5,905 bases of DNA from Thermoplasmata archaeon (GCA_021826765.1 JAKAYK010000064.1:1-5905), one strand, 5' to 3'; numbered from the stretch's first letter, positions 1 through 5,498 are shown. The notes: generated from the letters alone by a model not told the origin. Translations and numbers: made by a program.

Positions 1-36
1 ATCATATTCTTGAAGAAGGAGGTGAGGCCCCAATGA
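1..36 (+). CDS. 3' end of an upstream gene, probably the permease partner of the ABC ATPase (partial)
   Basis: Frame 1 is open from the window edge and reads IIFLKKEVRPQ before TGA at 34-36. This stop overlaps the ATG of the next gene (33-35) as ATGA, the usual sign of translationally coupled genes. A short hydrophobic run followed by a lysine/arginine-rich tail is what the cytoplasmic end of a last membrane helix looks like, and single-domain ABC-2 type ATPases are commonly encoded next to their permease, so a permease is a reasonable inference. Only 11 residues are visible, so the identity is not shown by sequence. Of the other two frames, one stops at 11-13 and the other is the ABC frame itself, which is also open back to the edge. 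Confidence 0.5.
   Translation: MIFLKKEVRPQ
18..25 (+). promoter_or_regulatory. Shine-Dalgarno site of the ABC ATPase gene
   Basis: GGAGGTGA lies 7 bases before the ATG at 33 and is a full match to the archaeal anti-Shine-Dalgarno sequence at the 3' end of 16S rRNA. It fixes the start at 33, although the same frame stays open upstream to the window edge. Its presence fits a gene inside an operon rather than a leaderless first gene. Confidence 0.8.
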
Positions 37-959
37 ATTTTGAGAAGAAGATTGAGGTCAGAAACGCAACAAAAATGTATGGAAAATTTGTTGCTGTGGA
101 TGATGCATCCTTCACCTTGGAGGGAAATGGGGCCAGTGCGTATCTGGGGCCAAACGGTGCAGGAAAGACTACGAGTTTCAAGATGATGACTGGTCTGATA
201 AATCCCACCAAGGGAAGTATACTCATAGGAGGATATGACGTTCAAAAGCACAGGAAAGCGGCACTTTCCGGAATAGGTGCCCTTATTGAAACTCCAGAAC
301 CTTATGCTTCACTTTCCGTGAAGGAATCCATAATGTTTATCGGAGAACTGAAGGGCATAAAACCCAGGGATGTAGAGGATCACATCGAAACATTTGGAAA
401 AAGAGTCCAGATTCCTGACATTGAAAGCAAGGTCGGAAACCTTTCCAGAGGGCAGAGGGCCAGAGTTGTCTTCACATCTGCATTCCTTGGGGACCCAGGA
501 ATAATATTTCTGGATGAACCGACAAATGGAATGGATCCCGCGGAGAGAATAATTGTGAGGGATATTATTCTTGACTGGAAAAAGGATCATCTAATATTCA
601 TGAGCTCCCATCTTCTGCAGGAAGTCACCGAGACATGCGACGATATTATATTCATAAACAGGGGAAAAATAACTCTAAATGAGAAAACATCAGAAGTGGA
701 GAGAAGATACAAGTCCAAGAGCGTGAGGGTTGAATTTTCCAATGAGGTCAGTGAGGATAAGTTGAAATCTGCAGTTGGAAAGATTTCCACTGACGTGCAA
801 AAGGATAGCCCGAAACTTTTCAGGATAGGTTTTGATGGTGCTGTGGAAAATAGGGTATCGCTCCTGAAATTGTGCCAGAATGTTGCAGATGTGGTGGCAT
901 TCCAGGATTATGGTTCTTCACTTGAGGAGGCCTTTGTATCTCTCATAAAAAATGAATGA
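33..959 (+). CDS. ABC transporter ATP-binding protein (ABC-2/BcrA-like family)
   Basis: A 308-residue ATPase that would bind and hydrolyse ATP on the cytoplasmic face to drive an export or drug-resistance type ABC-2 permease. Seen in order: Walker A GPNGAGKTT at 39-47, signature LSRGQ at 137-141, Walker B IIFLDE at 157-162 with catalytic Glu162, D-loop GMDP at 166-169, and switch His193 in SSHLL. The Q-loop region reads IGALIETPEPY (80s), with Ile-Glu where many ABC proteins have Gln; this form is familiar from BcrA-type (bacitracin-resistance-like) ATPases. Residues from about 210 form the extra C-terminal region of this family, ending in the typical SLEEAF motif. One nucleotide-binding domain and no membrane segment mean a separate permease is needed, probably the gene ending at 36. 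The substrate cannot be read from the ATPase. None of its 23 leucines uses TTA. Confidence 0.93.
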   Translation: MNFEKKIEVRNATKMYGKFVAVDDASFTLEGNGASAYLGPNGAGKTTSFKMMTGLINPTKGSILIGGYDVQKHRKAALSGIGALIETPEPYASLSVKESIMFIGELKGIKPRDVEDHIETFGKRVQIPDIESKVGNLSRGQRARVVFTSAFLGDPGIIFLDEPTNGMDPAERIIVRDIILDWKKDHLIFMSSHLLQEVTETCDDIIFINRGKITLNEKTSEVERRYKSKSVRVEFSNEVSEDKLKSAVGKISTDVQKDSPKLFRIGFDGAVENRVSLLKLCQNVADVVAFQDYGSSLEEAFVSLIKNE

Positions 960-963
960 GAGA
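939..963. terminator. Hairpin at the convergent gene junction, likely bidirectional terminator
   Basis: TCTCTCAT (939-946) and ATGAGAGA (956-963) form a perfect 8-bp stem around a 9-base loop containing six A residues (947-952), read as six T on the minus strand. It covers the last codons and stop of the ABC gene and nearly all of the 5-bp gap before the stop of the minus-strand dehydrogenase gene. With no room for a terminator between the genes, this is the natural place for both transcripts to end. The structure is seen; termination is inferred, since archaeal terminators depend mainly on T-runs rather than hairpins. Confidence 0.5.
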
Positions 964-964
964 A

Positions 965-2938
965 TCAATTGAATTTGTATTCAGGACTCCTTTTCTGTAC
1001 AAATGCAGAGATACCTTCCATGAAGTCATGCGAAGTGTATATGGTACCCATGGCGATGGATTCCATTTCAAGTCCCACGTCCATGGGCACCTCAGATCCC
1101 TTATTTATGAGTCTTTTGCTCAGGGCTGCGGCCACAGGTGAGACAGTTCTCGCAAGTTCGGCTGCAAACTCCATGGTCTTCTCCTTTATCTGGGAATCAT
1201 CGTATGTCCTGTAGACAATGCCATATTCAAATGCCTTGCTTCCTGTGAATTTTTCTCCTGTGAGAATCAGGGCAGTGGCCCTTGACATTCCCACGAGTTT
1301 CGAGAGCCTCTGGCTTCCGCTCCATCCCGGGAGAAGCCCAAGAGTGACCTCAGGGAAACCCACCAGGCATTCAGGAGTTGATATCCTTATGTCACAGTTA
1401 AGGGAAAGTTCAAACCCTCCCCCCAGGGCGTATTTCCTCATCTCTGCAATGACAATCTTTGGCATTTCAGATAGAAGCCTGAAAATTCTCTCTCCCTTTC
1501 TGGAATGCTCCATAAAGTCAAACGCATCCGGTATGTACTGGGTCAGTTCTGCGCCTGCAGAGAATACATTTCCACTTCCTGCCACAACGACAACCCTTAT
1601 TCCCCTGTCGTTCCATATCTCTTCCACAGCGTTTTTCAGGGCATCCAGAACTTTTGAATTCAGGAGATTGTTCTTGCCGTTGTTCAGTTCAAACCTTACC
1701 ACATGGCCCTCCCTCACAATGTTCAACAGGTTATCTTCTGAAGATGTTTCCCTGGATGGGGCCTGCTTCTGTTTCGGTTTTCCCTTTATAACTTCCTTGA
1801 GTTTTCCCTCTTCAATGCTTTTTGCAGGCTTGAAGACATTGATTCCAAACCTGGAATGTATCTGTTCGAGCCTCTCCTTGACTTCCCTGTTCGTGAGATT
1901 CTCAGCCACAGATATGGGGCCAAAGGGCCTGTTCATTCCGAGGCAGAAACCCTTCTCGATGTCTGCAGGATCTGCGACATTGTCCTCTATGAGCCTTACA
2001 GCCTCGTTGATCTCCAGTGCGAAGATATCTAATATCTCAACTGCAGTGGATGGTTCTGCCTTGGGAATCTTTGCCTTTCCATTCTCCCACTGATAAAATC
2101 CATGTCCGGTTTTCAATCCCAGTTTTTTCTCATTGATCATGTTCTCTATGAGCTTTGCCTTCCCGTAATCGGGATCTATCTCCCTTGCGTAATATTCCAG
2201 GGAATGGTATACTGTATCTACTCCAACATAATCCATCAGCTCGTAGGGGCCCATGGGTAGTCCCTGGCTCTTTGCAAAGGCATCCACTGCCTCGGGCCTG
2301 TCCATCTTTCTGTCCACGATCAGGGCAAAGAACAGTGATTCAGGTGCGCTGATCCTGTTCACCACGAATCCGGCAGTGTCTCTGTTGACCTTTATGGCAG
2401 TTTTTCCAAGTTTCCTCGAGAAATCATACACGTACTGGAATGCGGATTCTGCTGTTTTCTCCCCCTTTATTACTTCTATGAGCTTCATAAGAACAGGCGG
2501 GTTGAAGAAGTGCATTCCTACCAGCCTTTCCGGATTTTTCAATGATTCTGCTATCTCAGTTATCCTGATGTTTGATGTGTTTGTAGCAAGAATGCAGGTT
2601 GGTGATGCTGTTTTTTCTATCTTTGAGAACACATCCTTCTTCAGATCAAGAATTTCAGGTACTGCCTCTATGGCTATATCAGAATCCTTCAGTGCTTCAT
2701 CCAGTGAGCCTGTAAAATTAATCCTTCCCATTATAGAATTGACATCCTCTTCCTTTATCTTCCCAGACTTGAGCATTCTTGCAAGGCTGTTCCTTATGGA
2801 TGATTCTCCTTTCTGGAGGGCCTCCGGAAATGAGTCATAAACTGATACCGGGATTCCTGCCTGAGCTATCACCTGTGCTATTCCGCTCCCCATTATTCCT
2901 GATCCTACAACTGTGGCTTTTCTTGTTTCCAATCTCAT
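965..2938 (-). CDS. Bifunctional 3-hydroxyacyl-CoA dehydrogenase / enoyl-CoA hydratase
   Basis: A 657-residue fusion catalysing two consecutive beta-oxidation-type steps: hydration of a 2-enoyl-CoA and NAD-dependent oxidation of the (S)-3-hydroxyacyl-CoA. The N-terminal dehydrogenase has the NAD-binding GSGIMG (12-17) and the expected catalytic set: Ser122 in NTSN, His143 in MHFFNP, Glu155 in LIEV and Asn194 in VVNR. Two C-terminal helical half-domains follow (about 197-290 and 305-372), then a lysine-rich linker (about 372-405). The crotonase domain (about 405-600) has the oxyanion-hole motif FSAGAEL (459-465) and both hydratase glutamates, Glu510 in GGGFEL and Glu530 in GFPEV. The usual VNGYALGGG reads EMRKYALGGG, a mild deviation. 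Order and length match archaeal crotonyl-CoA hydratase/3-hydroxybutyryl-CoA dehydrogenases such as that of Metallosphaera; chain-length preference is unknown. ATG at 2938 shares its A with the upstream SCP2 stop (TGATG) and has AGGA 5 bases upstream; an in-frame GTG at 2941 is the alternative. Confidence 0.95.
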   Translation of the reverse strand: MRLETRKATVVGSGIMGSGIAQVIAQAGIPVSVYDSFPEALQKGESSIRNSLARMLKSGKIKEEDVNSIMGRINFTGSLDEALKDSDIAIEAVPEILDLKKDVFSKIEKTASPTCILATNTSNIRITEIAESLKNPERLVGMHFFNPPVLMKLIEVIKGEKTAESAFQYVYDFSRKLGKTAIKVNRDTAGFVVNRISAPESLFFALIVDRKMDRPEAVDAFAKSQGLPMGPYELMDYVGVDTVYHSLEYYAREIDPDYGKAKLIENMINEKKLGLKTGHGFYQWENGKAKIPKAEPSTAVEILDIFALEINEAVRLIEDNVADPADIEKGFCLGMNRPFGPISVAENLTNREVKERLEQIHSRFGINVFKPAKSIEEGKLKEVIKGKPKQKQAPSRETSSEDNLLNIVREGHVVRFELNNGKNNLLNSKVLDALKNAVEEIWNDRGIRVVVVAGSGNVFSAGAELTQYIPDAFDFMEHSRKGERIFRLLSEMPKIVIAEMRKYALGGGFELSLNCDIRISTPECLVGFPEVTLGLLPGWSGSQRLSKLVGMSRATALILTGEKFTGSKAFEYGIVYRTYDDSQIKEKTMEFAAELARTVSPVAAALSKRLINKGSEVPMDVGLEMESIAMGTIYTSHDFMEGISAFVQKRSPEYKFN

Positions 2939-3279
2939 CACTTCCTGAAATTCTTCACGAGGCCTGTTATTTTCATTGCACTCATCATGTCCCCTGAAAT
3001 CTTGATCTTGCCAGTCATGTATGCCATTACCGGATCTATTCCACCATTGAAAAGACCTGTGAGTGTTTCCTCTGTTGCACTTATGGTCACTGTTGCATCT
3101 GGAACTTCTCCCTTCACTACTGACACTCCGTTATCTTTTATGCTGATACAGTATGGTTCTCCGTCACCCGGCTTGAACTGGAATGACTTGTTCATGCCAG
3201 CAATCTCTTTCTTCACGGCTTCGTCATTGCCATGCTTCTGGATCATTTCCCTTAAAATATCTTCTGACGCCATGATCAT
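2938..3279 (-). CDS. SCP2-like sterol/lipid-binding domain protein
   Basis: A 113-residue single-domain protein of the SCP2 (sterol carrier protein 2) family, which binds lipids or acyl-CoA in a hydrophobic tunnel. The most diagnostic stretch is at about 79-97: GGIDPVMAYMTG, then KIKISGD, leading into an amphipathic C-terminal helix that ends at FRK. The preceding strands carry the typical DATVTISATEETLTGLFNG pattern. No signal peptide or membrane helix is seen, so it should be cytoplasmic. It is the first gene of an operon with the dehydrogenase/hydratase, and the stop and start codons overlap, so it probably presents or buffers the fatty or isoprenoid acyl substrate of that enzyme. Two ATG codons lie 6 bases apart (3279 and 3273). 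The TATA position suits a leaderless mRNA and slightly favours 3273 (start MASEDIL). The lipid ligand is not readable from sequence. Confidence 0.88.
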   Translation of the reverse strand: MIMASEDILREMIQKHGNDEAVKKEIAGMNKSFQFKPGDGEPYCISIKDNGVSVVKGEVPDATVTISATEETLTGLFNGGIDPVMAYMTGKIKISGDMMSAMKITGLVKNFRK

Positions 3280-3288
3280 GAAGTGCGG

Positions 3289-3307
3289 TTTATATTATAT
3301 TTTTATT
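3289..3307 (-). promoter_or_regulatory. TATA-box promoter of the SCP2-dehydrogenase operon
   Basis: On the minus strand the bases before the SCP2 start read AATAAAAATATAATATAAA, an extended TATA-like element. Its centre lies about 20-30 bases before the two candidate ATG codons, so transcription should begin at or within a few bases of the start codon. There is no Shine-Dalgarno sequence, which also points to a leaderless mRNA. Confidence 0.65.
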
Positions 3308-3330
3308 GATTTTCGCTGATACTTTTGTAT

Positions 3331-3345
3331 TTAAAAAAAATAATT
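3331..3345 (-). terminator. Oligo-T terminator downstream of the disulfide oxidoreductase gene
   Basis: On the minus strand a run of eight T residues (complement of 3333-3340), inside TTATTTTTTTTAA, lies about 35 bases past the stop of the disulfide oxidoreductase gene and just before the next operon's TATA box. T-runs are the main archaeal termination signal. A small hairpin (GACTC 3372-3376 with GAGTC 3382-3386) overlaps the stop codon itself and may or may not contribute. Confidence 0.6.
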
Positions 3346-3374
3346 ATGATGTTTTGTTTTATCTAATAATTGAC

Positions 3375-4016
3375 TCAGAGCGAGTCTAGGATGTAGGTTG
3401 CAAAGGTTTCTTCCGGAAGGCTTCCCACATGCATGGTCTCGCCGTTTAAGGTTATGTGTGGTACCTGCATCACACCTGCTTCATCTGCTTCTTGACTGAA
3501 ATCCATAGCTCCCACCATGCTTCCTGTGATATTGCTGTTGATCATAGCGAACCTGTGGGCAGATTTTACCATGGCAGGGCAGAACTGGCACTGTGGAGTC
3601 GTATATACCCTGATCTCTGCTGGAGTCTTTATTGACTGTATCTTATCAATTACGGTTTGGCTGAGATTTACCTCGCCTGTGGAGAATGCTTCCAGATCAT
3701 CCATTAAAACAAGGAATTCATGACCTGATGGGGCGCCATAATACCTGACATTTCCTTCTTTGAAATGATCCGAGAAAAGCATAATGACGGGGCCCTTTGT
3801 GATGCTGTATTTTTTCGCTTCACTGTCTCCGGTGTGAAATATATTGATCTTCATCCTGCTATCCATGGATGTTAATTCCTCCATCAGGGCCAGAGCATCT
3901 GAACAGTTACTGCACTGTTCACTGTCAAGAAAAATTTTGATTGTGACCGGATCCTTCAGGGTCCTGCCAAACCTCTCCCTGATCTTTTTTACGTCATCCT
4001 CTTTGAACCATATCAT
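3375..4016 (-). CDS. Protein disulfide oxidoreductase (tandem thioredoxin/glutaredoxin-like domains)
   Basis: A 213-residue protein with two thioredoxin-fold units in tandem, the plan of archaeal protein disulfide oxidoreductase (PDO), a cytoplasmic enzyme that forms, reduces or reshuffles protein disulfides and is coupled to thioredoxin reductase. The first unit has CSNC (Cys35, Cys38) and its likely cis-proline in KGPVIM (Pro76). The second has TPQCQFCP (Cys143, Cys146) and the cis-proline motif VPHI (Pro186), followed by the typical NGE turn. Both active sites are intact, but the dipeptides SN and QF differ from the CPYC common at the second site in the family. The start at 4016 (MIWFKEDD) was chosen over an in-frame ATG at 4064, because a TATA-like box lies about 25 bases upstream of 4016 and the extra 16 residues look non-coding. 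The length then matches the family. It is transcribed alone, with an oligo-T terminator behind it. Confidence 0.88.
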   Translation of the reverse strand: MIWFKEDDVKKIRERFGRTLKDPVTIKIFLDSEQCSNCSDALALMEELTSMDSRMKINIFHTGDSEAKKYSITKGPVIMLFSDHFKEGNVRYYGAPSGHEFLVLMDDLEAFSTGEVNLSQTVIDKIQSIKTPAEIRVYTTPQCQFCPAMVKSAHRFAMINSNITGSMVGAMDFSQEADEAGVMQVPHITLNGETMHVGSLPEETFATYILDSL

Positions 4017-4036
4017 GATTCTATATTTTCTATGGG

Positions 4037-4044
4037 TATTAAAA
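4037..4044 (-). promoter_or_regulatory. TATA-like promoter of the disulfide oxidoreductase gene
   Basis: The minus strand reads TTTTAATA, centred about 24-25 bases before the ATG at 4016, the position expected for a leaderless archaeal transcript. There is no Shine-Dalgarno site before this ATG. It lies inside the longer alternative reading frame, which is part of why the shorter start is preferred. Confidence 0.5.
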
Positions 4045-4333
4045 TTTGAACACACAAAACACATTTTTCATTCTTTTCTGCTTTGCCTTGTTGAATCAAT
4101 TGGATATCTTTTGGTAACGAAAAAGAGTGAAAAGTTGGTAATTGCAGGGATAAAAACAGGTAACATCACATCCCTGAGATTAACGAATTTGGGCTTGGAT
4201 GCATTCTTAAACAACCATCGCTGCTGCTTGTTGAATTTTCCGGCCAAATTCAGTATGGCTAATAATTTAAAATAGATTTTGGGAAGATTAATTCCAGAAG
4301 GAGGGGTAAATGGAAAAGGCAACTACACTCACT
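4045..4333. other. Gene-poor stretch between the disulfide oxidoreductase and the orphan operon
   Basis: I see no convincing gene here. The minus strand has an 84-codon open frame (4068-4322), but it starts with TTG, has no ribosome binding site, shows no recognisable motif and lies just behind the orphan operon; it may be chance or a decayed gene tail. The plus strand carries a TATA-like TTTAAAATA (4267-4275) and a strong Shine-Dalgarno-like AAGGAGGGG (4298-4306) before ATG 4310, which opens only 21 codons. A 10-base word CTTGTTGAAT occurs twice (4087-4096, 4227-4236), possibly by chance. No tRNA or C/D-box RNA pattern was found. Confidence 0.5.
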
Positions 4334-4816
4334 TCACTGCTCTGGAATCTCATTGAACATCCTAATAGTAACTAATGTGAGCCATTCCATATACTTGGAC
4401 TTAAATTCTGGTGTTATCTTGTCCTCAAACCCTTTTGTCTGGGTCTCGTACATCTGTTTAACAATTGACTCGATAAAAAACTTCCACTTACTGTTATTAT
4501 AAAGGATCTTCTCCCTTCCTGTCATCAGGTCAGTTGCTTTTAATCCCTTATCTAATTTATTGATGATCTTCTCTGAAAAGAGATCCGATATTCTTACGGT
4601 ATAAGTTCTAACCTCTTTTCTCTCCTTTTCTTCAAATTTAAGCTTATTAATGGCTAAACTATGAGATGCCTGAAAATTCCCAATGCCATGTTCATAAGAA
4701 ATAGGTTTTAACACATATCTTATGCCAAATCGCCCTACTTGCGGATTATGACTTTGAGCGGGAAATGAGACTCTGCTTGAAAGAGTTCTGAACTGATTTT
4801 TGCTGAATTCAGACAT
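4334..4816 (-). CDS. Hypothetical protein, second gene of an orphan two-gene operon
   Basis: I do not recognise this 160-residue protein. The N-terminal 60 residues are rich in Ser, Pro, Gly and aromatics (PAQSHNPQVGRFGIRYVLKP) and look like loops and strands. From about 62 it becomes charged and probably helical: KLKFEEKERKEVRTYTVRISDLF, then KIINKLDKGLKATDLMTG, and an amphipathic C-terminal region ending TLVTIRMFNEIPEQ. No signal peptide, membrane helix, cysteine or known catalytic motif is seen, so it is probably a soluble cytoplasmic protein. ATG 4816 is supported by GGAGG at 4826-4830; the gene begins 4 bases after the stop of the 91-residue gene, so the two are surely co-transcribed and may act as partners. 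Its codons stand out: 5 of 11 leucines are TTA, against none in the ABC and visible PCNA genes. This suggests recent acquisition or relaxed selection. Function unknown. Confidence 0.72.
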   Translation of the reverse strand: MSEFSKNQFRTLSSRVSFPAQSHNPQVGRFGIRYVLKPISYEHGIGNFQASHSLAINKLKFEEKERKEVRTYTVRISDLFSEKIINKLDKGLKATDLMTGREKILYNNSKWKFFIESIVKQMYETQTKGFEDKITPEFKSKYMEWLTLVTIRMFNEIPEQ

Positions 4817-4820
4817 CGTT

Positions 4821-5096
4821 TCATTCCTCCTGTGTTATTGAAATCTTTCCAGTTTTTTCAATGGTTAGCTTCCATTTACATCCCACTATGTATTTGTTTG
4901 CTTCTTCAAAAGGAAGCATCATTTGGATCAGGTTTGTATATGACTCAGATGGCAATGATTCAGCTCTTTCGGCTGGAAGTCTTGATTGGATTTCGTCGTT
5001 CATTGGATTGTCCAAAGTAATTTGGACGACAATATCTCCAGTTGCAATATCTGTATCTCTCTGTACATTAAGCATCTGAATCTCTATCTCTGCCAT
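4821..5096 (-). CDS. Small hypothetical protein, first gene of the orphan operon
   Basis: I do not recognise this 91-residue acidic protein. Visible pattern: an alternating beta-strand-like N-terminus (AEIEIQMLNVQ, then GDIVVQITLDNP), a polar, proline-containing middle likely to hold a short helix (SYTNLIQMMLPFEEA), and a C-terminal pair of strands around a turn (YIVGCKWKLTIEKTGKISITQ). This suggests a small mainly-beta fold. There is one cysteine, no membrane segment and no signal peptide. ATG 5096 sits about 25 bases after a strong TATA element, so the mRNA is probably leaderless from this codon, and no upstream in-frame start is plausible. Its last codons (CAG GAG GAA TGA) supply the ribosome binding site of the 160-residue gene, linking translation of the two. 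Size and tight coupling would fit a two-component complex, but nothing specifically points to toxin-antitoxin, defence or phage function. Confidence 0.72.
   Translation of the reverse strand: MAEIEIQMLNVQRDTDIATGDIVVQITLDNPMNDEIQSRLPAERAESLPSESYTNLIQMMLPFEEANKYIVGCKWKLTIEKTGKISITQEE
4826..4830 (-). promoter_or_regulatory. Shine-Dalgarno site of the 160-residue orphan gene
   Basis: GGAGG on the minus strand, inside the end of the upstream coding region, 9 bases before ATG 4816. A nearer ATG at 4824-4822 is in another frame and opens no long frame, so the site decides for 4816. Confidence 0.65.
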
Positions 5097-5114
5097 AATA
5101 TTTCTAGATTCTGC

Positions 5115-5129
5115 ATATATATATATTTT
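5115..5129 (-). promoter_or_regulatory. TATA-box promoter of the orphan operon
   Basis: The minus strand reads AAAATATATATATAT, centred about 25 bases before ATG 5096. This is a near-ideal archaeal TATA element for a leaderless transcript. It is the strongest-looking promoter in the window and cuts across the 5' side of the plus-strand membrane-gene remnant. Confidence 0.7.
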
Positions 5130-5135
5130 GCACTT

Positions 5136-5389
5136 AAAAGTTTTTATTTTTACAATTTCACATTGACATTCATGTATGTAACAGTCGGTACATACTGGGC
5201 CCTTGGAGAAACTTTCCTGCTAAATACCGTGGGTGGAAGCATTGAAAATTTTCTTTTCAAGGGGAGTTCTGGAATGTACTCGTCTGGAACATGTGGTTCC
5301 TTCTCATTGGAGTCCTGATGGCCCCGGCCAATACTGGCTATAGGAAACGTACAGCGCAGATCGCAAGCATGAATTTCATTTTCCAATAA
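5136..5389 (+). pseudogene. Frameshifted, 5'-truncated remnant of a membrane protein gene
   Basis: Two plus-strand frames join into one plausible membrane protein. The first (codons in the frame of ATG 5172, open from before 5136) reads FTLTFMYVTVGTYWALGETF followed by LLNTVGGSIENF, a hydrophobic helix and a loop. The second, open from 5246 to TAA 5387, gives NVLVWNMWFLLIGVLMAPAN then GYRKRTAQ, a second helix followed by a positively charged tail typical of a cytoplasmic end. The switch must lie between about 5246 and 5272 and requires a frameshift. No start or promoter is visible: upstream lies the TATA element of the opposite operon, so the 5' part is missing. The arrangement loosely recalls the C-terminal part of DoxX/DoxD-like four-helix proteins, but I cannot assign the family. 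The stretch is more G+C-rich than its flanks. A minus-strand 85-codon frame over the same DNA (5150-5407) is taken as its shadow. Confidence 0.5.
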
Positions 5390-5485
5390 AGGACACAACC
5401 CCTTCATTCAATGGAATCTGACAATGTTATTTGTTGCATCTATTCGATATTGATCTTATTTGGTAACATACCTTGATCATATTTG

Positions 5486-5498
5486 AAAATATTTATTT
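5486..5498 (+). promoter_or_regulatory. TATA-like promoter of the PCNA gene
   Basis: AAAATATTTATTT is centred about 28 bases before ATG 5521, so the transcript should start at or just before the initiation codon (leaderless). No Shine-Dalgarno sequence precedes the ATG. Just upstream, two TTGATC words (5450-5455 and 5473-5478) bracket a small dyad, GGTA-ACA-TACC (5462-5472), that could be a regulator site. Otherwise nothing was found between 5390 and the TATA box. Confidence 0.6.

Noticed and set aside
1218..2093. 291-codon plus-strand open frame
   Set aside because: It lies fully inside the dehydrogenase/hydratase gene, whose catalytic motifs are unmistakable. Its Ser/Phe-rich translation is an antisense shadow.
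4087..4236. Ten-base word CTTGTTGAAT repeated 140 bases apart, possibly target-site or element ends
   Set aside because: There are no inverted terminal repeats and no transposase sequence between the copies; a single 10-base repeat in A+T-rich DNA can be chance.
3844..4275. 143-codon plus-strand open frame crossing the start of the disulfide oxidoreductase gene
   Set aside because: It is antisense to a confident gene and to its promoter, with no ribosome binding site and no motif in its own unique part.
4068..4322. 84-codon open frame on the minus strand behind the orphan operon
   Set aside because: It starts with TTG, has no ribosome binding site, no recognisable motif and an unusual composition (many Phe, Pro and Lys), and the DNA is A+T-rich. 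It could be a third operon gene or a relic, but the evidence is too thin to call it.
5300..5345. G+C-rich patch with small dyads (TGGCCCCGGCCA; GCCAATACTGGC), considered as a non-coding RNA
   Set aside because: The stems are only 4-5 bp. I found no SRP RNA, RNase P, tRNA or C/D-box signature, and the patch is better explained as part of the membrane-gene remnant.
5150..5407. 85-codon open frame on the minus strand
   Set aside because: It overlaps the membrane-protein remnant, whose plus-strand translation gives two clean hydrophobic helices. The minus frame has no promoter or ribosome binding site and no domain pattern.
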